From the NCBI RefSeq assembly GCF_002844235.1, contig NZ_PGTS01000003.1, forward strand, positions 124,001-188,000: a stretch of 64,000 bases of DNA, written 5' to 3'. The notes under the pieces are model-generated. The model was not told where the DNA came from and did not search any database. It worked only from the letters and a program-made list of their open reading frames with translations. Position 1 is the stretch's first letter. Each line of letters starts with the position of its first letter. Both the position numbers and the translations under genes were made by a program. The stretch comes from Thalassospira povalilytica (GTDB taxonomy: Bacteria; Pseudomonadota; Alphaproteobacteria; Rhodospirillales; Thalassospiraceae). Positions 8,121 through 17,341 of this stretch are shown here, piece after piece.

Positions 8121-10580
8121 ATGGCCTCCAAAAGGGGAACCTCGGCAATGCGTGTTGCCGATCATCATAATATGCGCGCATCACAGCGCAGCATCGCCAA
8201 ACAACTTCTGGCCGGTACCGCAATGTCGCTTGGGGCGATGATGCTGTTTGCACCGGTCGATGCACAGGCTGCACAAGCCACCCAGACCGGCAGCAAGACC
8301 GAAATTGCCCAGGCAAGCGCAACCTTCGATTTCGCCATTGCATCTCAAAACCTGAATGATGCGCTTCTGGCATTTGCCCAGCAAACCGGCATCCAGATTT
8401 TCTATGATACCGCGCAGGTCGAAAATCTGACCAGCACCGCGGTAAACGGCAAAATGACCGCAGCCGAAGCACTTGGAAAATTGCTTGAAGGCAGCGACGT
8501 CAAATACAGCTTCACCGACGACAATTCCGTCACCCTGGTTGCCGGCGGCGACGCCATGCTCGACCCGGTTGTTGTCGAAGCCCAGGGCACATCAAACCCG
8601 GGCGACCCGGCCGCAACAGAAGGCACCGGCAGCTTTACCACCACTGTGGCAAGCGTTGGTTCAAAAGGGAACGAATCACTTCGCGAACTGCCGCAGACGG
8701 CAAGTGTTGTCACCAGCGAACGCATAGAACAGCAGAACTTCCAGTATCTTGATGACGCAATGCGTTACACCACTGGCGTACAGGTTGCCCAAAATACTGC
8801 TGGTCGTTCGTCCCTGTTCTCACGCGGTTACGAAGTCGCAGATGTTCAAACCAACGGTGTCTCGGTACCACTTTCAAGTCGCGATGGCACGCTGCCAAAC
8901 CTTGCGATGTATGACCGCATCGAAGTTCTGCGTGGCCCGGCTGGACTGTATGGCGGCTCAGGCGAGCCATCTGCCACCATCAACCTGATCCGTAAACAGG
9001 CAAATGACGAATTCAGTGGTGCGGGTTCGGTCGGGTACGGTTCATGGAACCACTATAGCGCGATGGGCGACGTCTCCGTACCGCTGACAGAAGATGGCAG
9101 TGTTCGCACCCGGGCCATTTTGTCTGCTGATTATCGTGACAGCTTTGTTGATGTTGAGGAAAACAACAACGAACTCGGATATGTCACCTTTGATGCGGAT
9201 ATCAGCGATGACACCTTTGTGTCCCTTGGTTTTTCCCATGAGCACAAGGACCAGGTTCCCCATAACGGCCTTCCGGCTGCATCCGATGGCAGTTTGCTGA
9301 ATGTGTCGCGTTCAACCTTTGCCGGTGCGGACTGGAACACCTTCGAAAACACCATGGATGATGTTTACCTTGATCTGAAACATCAGTTCTCTGACGATAC
9401 AGAAGGTGCATTCTCGCTTCGTTTCTCAAACCGAAACATGAATGCGTTCTACGCCTACACGATCTCAACGGCGTCGGCGTCAAATACCGCATCCTACCGC
9501 GCACTTGATCTGGCATCCGATGAACAGGCAATTGCTGCGGATGCATATGTAAATCACAACTTCGATTTGTTTGGCTATGAACAGACCCTGACGGTCGGTG
9601 CAGATATCGAAAACACCGACTTTTCCTATGTTCAGAAACTTGCAAACCTTGGTACTGCAAGCATTTCCAGTCCGTCGCTCAGCATTCCGACCTCTTTGAG
9701 CACGCGCAGCGACTATGATCAGGATTCCACCGAATTCGGTACCTATGCCAAGCTGAAACTCCAGACATTTGATGACGTCACCTTCTCGTTTGGTGGCCGT
9801 ACAAGCTGGTACAACTCCATTCAAAAAGGCCTGGTGAATGGCTCAAACGGCGACAGCAACACATCTGATGATGCTGTGTTCACGCCGTTTGCCGGTGTGG
9901 TTTACGACCTGACTGAAGACTTCTCGACCTACTTCAGCTACACCTCGATTTATGACCCGCAAAGTGAAACCACCACAACCGGTTCACAGATCGAGCCGCG
10001 TACCGGTGAACAGTTTGAAATCGGCGTCAAAGGCGAACATTTCGGCGGACTGCTGAACTCTTACATCGCCGCATATCAGATGGAAGATGAAAACCGCGCG
10101 GTTACCGACCCCAATGATACCAATGCCAGTGTCGCCGCAGGTCAGATCCGTACCCGTGGTATCGAAGCAGAACTGAGCGGCGAGATCATGGATAACTGGC
10201 AAGGTTTCGTTGGTTATACCTATATCTACAGCACGGATATCGGCAGTCAGTCTGACAGCTCTTACCGGACTTATGCGCCGAAACACTACATTACATCCTG
10301 GACGGATTACACCTTCGACGAGGGTGCCGTTGACGGCCTTAGTGTTGGTGGTGGCGTCACATGGTCGGATGGCTGGGTGTTTAACGACACGATTGCAGCG
10401 CCAAGCTACACCGTTGTTGATGCCCGCGTTGCTTATCAGATCAATGACAACCTGTCGCTGGCACTCAATGCCAATAACGTTCTTGATGAGAAATATTACA
10501 GCCGTGTCGCGTCGACCTCGACATTCAACTATTACGGCGCACCACGTAACTTCTTCCTGAGCCTGAACGGCACGTTCTAA
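8121..10580 (+). CDS. TonB-dependent siderophore receptor with STN signalling domain
   Basis: 819-residue outer-membrane receptor. A long signal peptide ends about residue 50 (DAQAAQA). The STN domain spans about residues 70-150 (FAIASQNLNDALLAFAQQTG), then the plug (ELPQTASVVTSERI through RGPAGLYGG), then a 22-strand-type barrel ending in aromatic F (LSLNGTF), as outer-membrane porin-like proteins do. The STN domain marks a transducing receptor that signals through the FecR/FecI pair upstream. Closest in character to FhuE/FpvA ferric-siderophore receptors. ATG 8121 has GGGGAG 8 nt upstream; ATG 8148 is an alternative. Ligand not determinable. Confidence 0.93.
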   Translation: MASKRGTSAMRVADHHNMRASQRSIAKQLLAGTAMSLGAMMLFAPVDAQAAQATQTGSKTEIAQASATFDFAIASQNLNDALLAFAQQTGIQIFYDTAQVENLTSTAVNGKMTAAEALGKLLEGSDVKYSFTDDNSVTLVAGGDAMLDPVVVEAQGTSNPGDPAATEGTGSFTTTVASVGSKGNESLRELPQTASVVTSERIEQQNFQYLDDAMRYTTGVQVAQNTAGRSSLFSRGYEVADVQTNGVSVPLSSRDGTLPNLAMYDRIEVLRGPAGLYGGSGEPSATINLIRKQANDEFSGAGSVGYGSWNHYSAMGDVSVPLTEDGSVRTRAILSADYRDSFVDVEENNNELGYVTFDADISDDTFVSLGFSHEHKDQVPHNGLPAASDGSLLNVSRSTFAGADWNTFENTMDDVYLDLKHQFSDDTEGAFSLRFSNRNMNAFYAYTISTASASNTASYRALDLASDEQAIAADAYVNHNFDLFGYEQTLTVGADIENTDFSYVQKLANLGTASISSPSLSIPTSLSTRSDYDQDSTEFGTYAKLKLQTFDDVTFSFGGRTSWYNSIQKGLVNGSNGDSNTSDDAVFTPFAGVVYDLTEDFSTYFSYTSIYDPQSETTTTGSQIEPRTGEQFEIGVKGEHFGGLLNSYIAAYQMEDENRAVTDPNDTNASVAAGQIRTRGIEAELSGEIMDNWQGFVGYTYIYSTDIGSQSDSSYRTYAPKHYITSWTDYTFDEGAVDGLSVGGGVTWSDGWVFNDTIAAPSYTVVDARVAYQINDNLSLALNANNVLDEKYYSRVASTSTFNYYGAPRNFFLSLNGTF

Positions 10581-10610
10581 ACTCTCGAAGCAATAGTATG
10601 ACTAATAAAA

Positions 10611-10636
10611 AAGGCGGGGAGTTCCCCGCCTTTTTT
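10611..10636 (+). terminator. intrinsic terminator after TonB receptor
   Basis: GGCGGGG, loop AGTT, CCCCGCC, then six T. A strong Rho-independent terminator 30 bp after the receptor stop. Confidence 0.9.
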
Positions 10637-10772
10637 GCATTAGACCCATCGATTACAAGGCTTTGCAGATCTCAAAGCTTTATTTTCTAACGATTGTATA
10701 AAATATTCGACTGGTTCGGTCCGCTCTGCTAAGGTCCCCGAAAAGCGGCTTCCGGTGGATCGTCGCAGTATT

Positions 10773-10787
10773 ATCATATTGTATGAT
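10773..10787. promoter_or_regulatory. operator-like palindrome upstream of semialdehyde dehydrogenase
   Basis: ATCATA-TTG-TATGAT is a perfect inverted repeat in the 386-bp gap 10581-10966, which apart from the receptor terminator holds no gene. The form resembles GntR/FCD operators (ATnGTATACnAT-like). Regulator identity is unknown. Confidence 0.35.
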
Positions 10788-10966
10788 GTTTACATCTGCC
10801 GACCCGGACTCTAAGCTGCGCACAGTTTATCAGGGCTGCGCCATTTGGGCGTTCTGACCGGCCTGACCATGCACGATTGTTTGCACATGGTACATGCAGA
10901 TCGGATCGATCAAAAAGCATTGCGCTGGCCCATCCGGCACAGGACATAACCCCACAGGAGACCCAC

Positions 10967-12544
10967 ATGCTTAGTGGACAGCATTACATCGCAGGCGAGT
11001 GGCTGAATGGCCCGGACGTGTTTCAGGCCGACAATCCGTCAACCGGTGAAAAGCTCCCGACCAAGTTCCAGCACGGCACCGAGGAAATCGTCAATCAGGC
11101 AGTCGAAGCGGCCCAGGCCTGTGCCGAAGAATTCGCCGCCATGCTGCCGACCAAACGTGCGGAATTCCTGCGCGCCATTGCGGATGAAATCGATGCGCGC
11201 GGCGATGCAATTACCGAAATCGGCAACCTTGAATCTGCCCTGCCTGCTGCACGCCTGACTGGTGAGCGCGGCCGCACGGTTGGTCAGCTGCGCTTCTTTG
11301 CTGACTGGATCGAAGAAGGGTCATGGTTCGAAGCCCGCATTGAAACCGCCCAGCCGGACCGTCAGCCGCTGCCAAAACCCGACATCCGCGTGATGAACAA
11401 GGCGCTGGGTCCGGTTGGCGTATTTGGCGCATCCAACTTCCCGCTGGCCTTTTCGACCGCGGGTGGCGATACCGCATCGGCACTGGCCGCGGGTTGCCCG
11501 GTGGTCTTCAAGGGCCATGCCGCCCACCCCGGCACGTCCGAACTGGTTGCCCGGGCAATTGAAGCCGCCATCATCAAAACCGGCATGCCCAAGGGCGTCT
11601 TCAGCCTGATCCATGGTGGCACGCGCAAGGTTGGCCAGGCACTGGTGGCCCATCCGCTGATCAAGGCGGTTGGCTTTACCGGTTCGACCGGTGGCGGACG
11701 TGCGCTGTTTGACATTGCCGTTTCCCGCCCGGAGCCGATCCCGTTCTATGGCGAACTTGGTTCAAACAACCCGGTCTTCCTGCTGCCCAAGGCAATGAAC
11801 GAAAAGGCCGCCGATATTGCCAAGGGCTGGGTCGGATCGCTGACCATGGGTGTGGGCCAGTTTTGCACCAATCCGGGTCTTTTGATCGCGCTTAAGGGCG
11901 CTGATCTTGAAATATTCATCGAAACCGCAGCTGCCGAACTGGGCCAGGTCGGTGGTGCCGCCATGCTGACTGATCGCGTATCAAGCGCCTATCACGACGT
12001 CACCAACGCCATGAGCAAACATGCCAAGGTGACCTGCCCGCTGAAACGTCGCGACTCTGATGGCAAATTCGAAGGCAGCCCTGCCATCTTCCGCACCACG
12101 GCCGCCGACTGGAAAGCCAACCCGGAACTGGCTGAGGAAATGTTTGGCCCGGCCGGGATCATTGTCGAGTGCGACAGCATCGATGAGATGTTAGCGCTGT
12201 CATCGACACTGATCGGACAATTGACCGCAACCATCCACATGGTCGATGGCGATGCCGATCTGGCAAATGCCCTGCGTCCGGCGCTTGAAAAATGTGCTGG
12301 TCGTATTCTGATCAATGGCTGGCCGACCGGGGTTGAGGTCTGCCATTCCATGGTGCATGGCGGTCCTTATCCGGCAAGTACGGATTCGCGTTCGACCTCG
12401 GTCGGGTCCCTTGCCATCAAGCGTTTTGTCCGTCCCGTTTCCTATCAGGCCTTCCCGGATGCATTGCTTCCGGCCCCGATCAAGGATGCCAACCCGCTCA
12501 ATATCCCGCGTCTGGTCAATGGCAAGTGGCAGATGCCGAACTAG
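10967..12544 (+). CDS. alpha-ketoglutaric semialdehyde dehydrogenase (NADP-type aldehyde dehydrogenase)
   Basis: 525-residue aldehyde dehydrogenase of the KGSADH group, which oxidises 2,5-dioxopentanoate to 2-oxoglutarate at the end of pentose, uronate/glucarate or hydroxyproline breakdown. Visible are the cofactor-site GASNFP and GFTGSTGGG motifs, catalytic Glu in ELGSNNP, and catalytic Cys300 in GQFCTNPG. The N-terminal MLSGQHYIAGEW and the C-terminal NIPRLVNGKWQ are characteristic of this group. ATG 10967 follows CAGGAG by 6 nt; the frame open to 10877 is non-coding in character. It stands alone, with no pathway partners nearby, and is followed by its own terminator. Confidence 0.9.
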   Translation: MLSGQHYIAGEWLNGPDVFQADNPSTGEKLPTKFQHGTEEIVNQAVEAAQACAEEFAAMLPTKRAEFLRAIADEIDARGDAITEIGNLESALPAARLTGERGRTVGQLRFFADWIEEGSWFEARIETAQPDRQPLPKPDIRVMNKALGPVGVFGASNFPLAFSTAGGDTASALAAGCPVVFKGHAAHPGTSELVARAIEAAIIKTGMPKGVFSLIHGGTRKVGQALVAHPLIKAVGFTGSTGGGRALFDIAVSRPEPIPFYGELGSNNPVFLLPKAMNEKAADIAKGWVGSLTMGVGQFCTNPGLLIALKGADLEIFIETAAAELGQVGGAAMLTDRVSSAYHDVTNAMSKHAKVTCPLKRRDSDGKFEGSPAIFRTTAADWKANPELAEEMFGPAGIIVECDSIDEMLALSSTLIGQLTATIHMVDGDADLANALRPALEKCAGRILINGWPTGVEVCHSMVHGGPYPASTDSRSTSVGSLAIKRFVRPVSYQAFPDALLPAPIKDANPLNIPRLVNGKWQMPN

Positions 12545-12569
12545 GATCTTCGGGTTTCATACAAACACA

Positions 12570-12599
12570 AAGGGCGCGATCAACCGGTCGCGCCCTTTT
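12570..12599 (+). terminator. intrinsic terminator after semialdehyde dehydrogenase
   Basis: AAGGGCGCGA, an 8-nt loop, TCGCGCCCTT and a short T-run, 25 bp after the stop. It may also act for the convergent thioesterase gene. Confidence 0.8.
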
Positions 12600-12627
12600 G
12601 CATGATATGGACAGATCGGAATCGCGA

Positions 12628-13077
12628 TCAGGCATCACGCGGCACACCATCGGGGTCATCACTGCCGCGATGATATTTGAATGTTCCTGTTGCCGTCCCG
12701 ATCACTTCGCCATCGGCGTTATAGGCCACTGCCTCGGTAAAGACGATCTTGCGACCCCCGCCCTGTTTGCGGGCAACCACACGCACCAGCCCATCCTTGG
12801 CCATACCAATGAAATTGGTGGTCAGTGAAAGCGTCATGGTTTTGCGCACATTCCCCGCAACCGGGCAAAAACACACCGCATAGCCAGATGCCGTATCCAT
12901 CAGCGTGGTCAAGATCCCGCCATGCAGGATCCCGACACGGTTGCGGTGAAAATCCTTCATCTCCAGTTCGACGATCGCGTGGCCATCAGACCATTCCACC
13001 AGCCTGTATCCGAGATGGTCCTGAACCGCGCTGCCATGGGCCTGTTCATAGGCAAGATTATCGATTGTATCGGTCAT
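12628..13077 (-). CDS. PaaI-type hotdog thioesterase
   Basis: 149-residue single hotdog-domain protein. The core motif HGGILTTLMDTASGYA (about residues 51-66) matches the PaaI/YdiI acyl-CoA thioesterases, in which the Asp/Gly of this helix line the active site. ATG 13077 gives the normal family length; the frame extends upstream to 13191 without support. It hydrolyses acyl-CoA thioesters, physiological substrate unknown. It faces the dehydrogenase gene convergently. Confidence 0.85.
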   Translation of the reverse strand: MTDTIDNLAYEQAHGSAVQDHLGYRLVEWSDGHAIVELEMKDFHRNRVGILHGGILTTLMDTASGYAVCFCPVAGNVRKTMTLSLTTNFIGMAKDGLVRVVARKQGGGRKIVFTEAVAYNADGEVIGTATGTFKYHRGSDDPDGVPRDA

Positions 13078-13399
13078 ATCAGCGACCCTGATTGTGAAAA
13101 TTTCCCAAGCTATAGCAGATATTTGCCACCCCGAAAAACACACAGGCCCGCCGAACACGGATTTGCCTGAGTCGCAGCGACCTTGGCGCACAAAACCCCC
13201 GCGCCAAGCCGAAAATCACGCGAACCCCAAGACTTATTGCGCATCGCAACATCGAATAAATGTTTATTTTCAAGTAGTTACTAGCACCGTTCTCCAAACA
13301 AGAACGGGATAGCGGTGAAAGGAGAATAGTCGCGAAGCAGGGTGTCTGGTATCTCTGAATTCATCGCAAAGACAGATGATGTCGCAAAGGATTAGAGCC

Positions 13400-13576
13400 A
13401 TGACGACGATTGCTTACAAAGACGCAACCAGCATCGAACGTGAAGTCCGCACCGGCTGGTTCACCAGTTTTGTTCGTGCCCTTCAGGTTGCCGTAATCAT
13501 GAAAGCATCCCAGGCCAAAACCCACGCAGAACTGACTGCGGACTGGAACAAGGCATGGCGTCAGGTTGAAGGTTAA
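13400..13576 (+). CDS. small protein of 58 residues, unknown function
   Basis: Not recognised. The start ATG 13400 (MTTIAYKDATSIEREVRTGW) has AAAGGA at a plausible distance. The product has an amphipathic, Trp-containing pattern (TGWFTSFVRALQVAVIMKASQAK) with no signal peptide, no cysteines and no clear membrane segment. Composition and codon use resemble real genes of this window. It sits alone between a divergent thioesterase gene and a LysR gene and is followed by a hairpin at 13593-13638. Probably a genuine, lineage-restricted small protein. Confidence 0.55.
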   Translation: MTTIAYKDATSIEREVRTGWFTSFVRALQVAVIMKASQAKTHAELTADWNKAWRQVEG

Positions 13577-13592
13577 GGCATCCGCCGCCTTC

Positions 13593-13638
13593 GTTTGAGG
13601 TTGGTGCGACGATCTGCACATCTGCCGCACCCTCAAAC
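13593..13638 (+). terminator. hairpin after the 58-residue gene
   Basis: GTTTGAG plus GGTGCG pair with CGCACC plus CTCAAAC, with a 3-nt bulge and a 17-nt loop. There is no proper T-tract (TTCTTG follows), so termination is only possible, not certain. Confidence 0.4.
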
Positions 13639-13676
13639 TTCTTGACGCTTCGGGCTGAACCACCGACAACGGTTCC

Positions 13677-14609
13677 ATGCAAAAGTTTGATATCGTGACC
13701 ATCCGGCTTTTCGTCGCCATCGTGCGCGCCGGAAGCATCAATGAAGCCGCAAGGCGCGAACATATCGCGACCTCGGCCGTGTCACGCCGCATTGGCGAAC
13801 TTGAAGCCATGCTGGGTGTCAAACTGCTTCGCCGCCTGCCGCGCGGGGTCGAACCGACCGAAGAAGGCACGATCTTTGCCCGCTATGGCGAAAAGCTTCT
13901 GGGCGATCTGAACCATCTTTCCAACGAGCTTCGCGATTTCAATGCCGGCGAAAAGGGCAAGATTTATCTTGCCGCGGTGACGTCTGCGATTCTGACAGGC
14001 TTGCCGTCATTTCTGGCCGATTTTGAACGCGATTTCCCCCACATCACTGTTGATGTCCGCGAATTGACATCGCGCGAAAGTGCCGAAGCCGTCCGTGAAG
14101 GGCGTGCTGATCTGGCGATCCTGGCCGATAACAGTCCGCTTGGCGATCTGGCCCATGATGTGTTTTGCGATGATCCGATCTGGGTGGTGACCCCCAAAGG
14201 TCACCCGCTGATCCCCAATGCAGACACCCCCAAACCGGTCAAATTTTCCGAAGCCGCCAAATATGACATCATTTCCCTGCATGAAGGCGGGGTGATTGAT
14301 GACCTGATTTCCGAAGCCGCATCGAAAATGAAACTTGATATGCATCCCCATATCAAGGTCGTGCGTTTCGGGTCCCTGCGCCAGATGATTGCCGCAGGCC
14401 TTGGGATCGGCTTTTTGCGGAAAAGTTCGGTTGCGGGATATATCGGCCATATGAATATTGCCGGCGCACCGATTGCCGATGACTGGGCCAAGCGCCAGTT
14501 GCTGATCGCCCATGATGGTGATGCCAACCTGACCAGTGCCGCACGTCTGTTTCGCGACTATCTTCTCAAGAAATCATCGGAAACAAGCTTCAAACCTGTT
14601 CTTGGCTAA
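13677..14609 (+). CDS. LysR family transcriptional regulator
   Basis: 310 residues. N-terminal winged helix-turn-helix (residues about 5-62: FVAIVRAGSINEAARREHIATS) followed by a LysR substrate-binding domain. No adjacent divergent gene is present: the next gene, a CbiX-like chelatase, is convergent, so the target is not evident. The ATG at 13677 directly begins the standard LysR N-terminus. Confidence 0.88.
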   Translation: MQKFDIVTIRLFVAIVRAGSINEAARREHIATSAVSRRIGELEAMLGVKLLRRLPRGVEPTEEGTIFARYGEKLLGDLNHLSNELRDFNAGEKGKIYLAAVTSAILTGLPSFLADFERDFPHITVDVRELTSRESAEAVREGRADLAILADNSPLGDLAHDVFCDDPIWVVTPKGHPLIPNADTPKPVKFSEAAKYDIISLHEGGVIDDLISEAASKMKLDMHPHIKVVRFGSLRQMIAAGLGIGFLRKSSVAGYIGHMNIAGAPIADDWAKRQLLIAHDGDANLTSAARLFRDYLLKKSSETSFKPVLG

Positions 14610-14626
14610 TCTGGCGACCTTTGCGG

Positions 14627-15427
14627 TCAGGCGGATCTTGCCATTCGTTCGGCCCAGATATCACCGCCTGTCGGCCCCAGCGGCACCGCCATACCGGCAA
14701 GACGGGCAACATGACGCCCGGCCTCATCAAGTACCAGACCGGGAAGTTCCGGCCATTGTCCGATCGGATCGAGAATTTCGATCTCTTCGCCGTCGCGGGC
14801 ATTGATCAATTCGGGCAGGTCTTCGCGCGCATGCGTGCCACCACCAGCCAGCATCGGAATGATCAGGGTTTTCTTGTGCGTGGAAAGGTCGCGCCAATCG
14901 GCAAGCGACGGTTTGCCTTCGATATTGCCAATGCAGATTTCAGGCCCGGCGCAAAGCCCCTGAACCTGGCGGGCAAAACGGACCGTTTCCGGCAATGGTG
15001 CGGTCAGGGTTTTCAAGCCATGCGGCACCAGAAATACCGACATTTCATCCAGTCGCCACCGCCGATTGGCGGCGGCTGCCCGGATTTTGCTGGCGACAAG
15101 GTCATCAAAGCCCGGAAGATTAAGGGCCGGCGGCAGAACAACTGCATCACCCAATCCGGCACGCTCAAGATCGCGCGGCAGTTCTTCGAACACCAGATAC
15201 CCTTCACTGAAAAACAGCGGGAAAATGATCAGGCGCTCGGCATGTCCCGACCGTTTGAGGGAAGCGAGCTGATCGGGCAGTGACGGATTGCTTCGCATAT
15301 AGCCATGCGACACCGGTCCGTTCCAGTCAGCCGCAACGGACCGGGCAAGGTCCCCTGCCGGGTCCCCGCCATTGCCGCTATTACCGTGCGACACCATCAT
15401 CAATGTTGGCATTTCGAAATCAGACAT
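14627..15427 (-). CDS. CbiX/SirB-type chelatase domain protein
   Basis: 266 residues. Two half-domains in the class II chelatase fold: an N-terminal VSHGNSG motif (about residue 12) and a second HG in LVPHGLK, spaced as in CbiX proteins that insert Co2+ or Fe2+ into sirohydrochlorin. No cobalamin or siroheme genes lie nearby, and the protein could be a diverged family member; metal and substrate are uncertain. ATG 15427 (MSDFEMPTLM) fits the fold start; ATG 15457 adds 10 residues. Confidence 0.65.
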   Translation of the reverse strand: MSDFEMPTLMMVSHGNSGNGGDPAGDLARSVAADWNGPVSHGYMRSNPSLPDQLASLKRSGHAERLIIFPLFFSEGYLVFEELPRDLERAGLGDAVVLPPALNLPGFDDLVASKIRAAAANRRWRLDEMSVFLVPHGLKTLTAPLPETVRFARQVQGLCAGPEICIGNIEGKPSLADWRDLSTHKKTLIIPMLAGGGTHAREDLPELINARDGEEIEILDPIGQWPELPGLVLDEAGRHVARLAGMAVPLGPTGGDIWAERMARSA

Positions 15428-15523
15428 TGCGACCAGTCCCGTTATGCGTTCATGCAAAAACCTAGTAACCAGTACGCAGGATGCAAGGTTTTGGATCGCA
15501 ACAATCCGGTTCTGATTTGGGTT

Positions 15524-16435
15524 TTATTGCACCAGATCCCAGCGCGGCTGGCCGCCAAACCGGTCATACATGAAATCAACCAGAAGCCGGATACGCGATG
15601 AAAGCTGTCGACTGGGCGGATAGAGCAAATAAAGAAAAATCTCGGGCGGGGTATAATCACATAACACCGTCACCAGACGCCCGGTTTGCAATTCCGGCCC
15701 GGCAATGAAAGTCGGCATTTCTGCCAAACCCAGACCGGCCACCGCCGCATCACGCAGAACTTCGGCATTGTTACAGCAGAACACGCCATTGACCTGAACC
15801 GAAACCGGCCCGTTCGGACCGGTCAGCTTCCAGGTCGAACCTGACGGAAGATTGCCGTAATGCAGACAGGGCAAAGTCGCCAGATCCCGGATATCTGTTG
15901 GTTCACCATGTTTCTGCAAGAAATCGGGTGCCGCGCAAATCACGCGCCGGATCGGAATAATTTCATGATCAATCAGCGCCAGGGTTTCGGTCGGGCGGCT
16001 GATGCGCACCGTCATGTCAAAACCATCGGCAACCGGATCGATGAAATGATCATTCAAGGCCAATTCGATCCGGATGTCTGGATACATGCGGGCAAAATCG
16101 ACAAGTGCCGGGCCAAGATGCAGGGTGCCAAATGACATTGGTGCATTGATACGAATGTCACCAGCCGGCTTTTCCGGGTTCTCGCGAATGGAGTCTTCGG
16201 CATCCGTCAGATCCGTCAGAATGGCCTTGGCCCGCTGATAAAACGCCTGCCCGCTTGGCGTTACCGAAACGGTACGTGTTGTGCGGTTCAGCAATTGCAC
16301 ACCCAGATCATCTTCAAGCGCGACCACCGCACGGTTGACCTGCGATCGCGACTGCCCGATGGCCCGGGCCGCGGCGGCAAAGCTGCCTTCTTCGACCACA
16401 CGGATGAAACTTTGCAAACTGGCCATTTTATCCAC
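15524..16435 (-). CDS. LysR family transcriptional regulator, divergent from pirin operon
   Basis: 303 residues, with an N-terminal HTH (ASLQSFIRVVEEGSFAAAAR) and a C-terminal effector-binding domain of the group that often controls neighbouring oxidoreductase or pirin-like genes. I favour GTG 16435 (VDKMASLQSF), with AGGGA 9 nt upstream; ATG 16426 and TTG 16441 are alternatives. It is divergent from pirin-DoxX across 164 bp with two palindromes, the usual arrangement for a LysR regulator and its target. Confidence 0.85.
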   Translation of the reverse strand: MDKMASLQSFIRVVEEGSFAAAARAIGQSRSQVNRAVVALEDDLGVQLLNRTTRTVSVTPSGQAFYQRAKAILTDLTDAEDSIRENPEKPAGDIRINAPMSFGTLHLGPALVDFARMYPDIRIELALNDHFIDPVADGFDMTVRISRPTETLALIDHEIIPIRRVICAAPDFLQKHGEPTDIRDLATLPCLHYGNLPSGSTWKLTGPNGPVSVQVNGVFCCNNAEVLRDAAVAGLGLAEMPTFIAGPELQTGRLVTVLCDYTPPEIFLYLLYPPSRQLSSRIRLLVDFMYDRFGGQPRWDLVQ

Positions 16436-16489
16436 GGGCAAGATCCCTGAGCTGCGATTGGGGATGCATCATATGACGCGATGATAGGC

Positions 16490-16534
16490 TTATTGTCGCA
16501 TTAAACGCAACACTGTGGGCATTATTGCGATAAT
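16490..16534. promoter_or_regulatory. LysR-type operator candidates
   Basis: Two dyads lie between the LysR and pirin genes: TTATTGTCGCATTAA at 16490-16504 and ATTAT-TGCG-ATAAT at 16521-16534. Both fit the T-N11-A plan of LysR boxes and share the TTATTG(T)CG core, so they could be the paired recognition and activation sites. Confidence 0.45.
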
Positions 16535-16599
16535 TGTCTCGTTTTATGAAAATCGTATTCTGTCTCCAACAGAAGACATCCTCATGGAGGTACAGACAA

Positions 16600-17301
16600 A
16601 TGCTGATCAAAGTAGATGCAGACACCCGTGGCCGCGCACAGTTTGGCTGGCTTGATTCCAACCATACTTTTTCCTTCGGTCATTATTACGATCCCAACCG
16701 GATGGGCTGGGGACCGCTTCGCGTCATTAACGAAGACCGTGTCATTCCCGGTGCCGGTTTTGACACCCATGGCCACAAGGATATGGAAATCATTTCCTAT
16801 GTTCTTGATGGCGCCCTTGAACACAAGGACAGCATCGGAAACGGATCGGTGATCCGTCCGGGCCGCCTGCAACGCATGACGGCTGGCACCGGCATCCGTC
16901 ATTCGGAATACAACCATTCAAAATCCGATCCGGTTCATTTCCTGCAAATCTGGATCATTCCCGAAGCCGCCGGACTCGAACCCGGTTACGAAGAAAAGGA
17001 AATCGCACGCCGCGATACGGGATCGGGACTTACCCTGATCGGCAGCCGCGATGGCCGCGAGAATTCGATTACCATTCACCAGAATGTCGATCTGTATGTT
17101 GCGCACCTTAACGATGGCGAGACCGCACAGCACAGCATCGAAAAAGGCCGCATCGCCTGGATCCAGGTGGCCCGCGGGTCGGTCAAAGTGAATGGCGAAA
17201 CCCTTACTGCCGGTGACGGTGCGGCGATCCGGGATGAAGACGAACTTGTCTTCTCTGATGCCGACAATGCCGAAGCCCTTGTTTTTGACATGGTGGCCTG
17301 A
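16600..17301 (+). CDS. pirin family protein (YhaK/YhhW-like bicupin)
   Basis: 233-residue bicupin. The N-terminal cupin has the metal ligands (FDTHGHKDMEIISY near residue 56, H-x-H, and E in IRHSEYNHS), matching YhaK/YhhW pirins, some of which act as quercetin 2,3-dioxygenases or redox sensors. ATG 16600 follows ATGGAGG. The frame is open from 16534 but the earlier start lacks support. The DoxX gene follows by 40 bp, so both are likely co-transcribed under the divergent LysR regulator. Confidence 0.9.
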   Translation: MLIKVDADTRGRAQFGWLDSNHTFSFGHYYDPNRMGWGPLRVINEDRVIPGAGFDTHGHKDMEIISYVLDGALEHKDSIGNGSVIRPGRLQRMTAGTGIRHSEYNHSKSDPVHFLQIWIIPEAAGLEPGYEEKEIARRDTGSGLTLIGSRDGRENSITIHQNVDLYVAHLNDGETAQHSIEKGRIAWIQVARGSVKVNGETLTAGDGAAIRDEDELVFSDADNAEALVFDMVA

Positions 17302-17341
17302 GCTGCGAAAACCGCGCTCTGCCATCCCGAGGAGAAAAATC

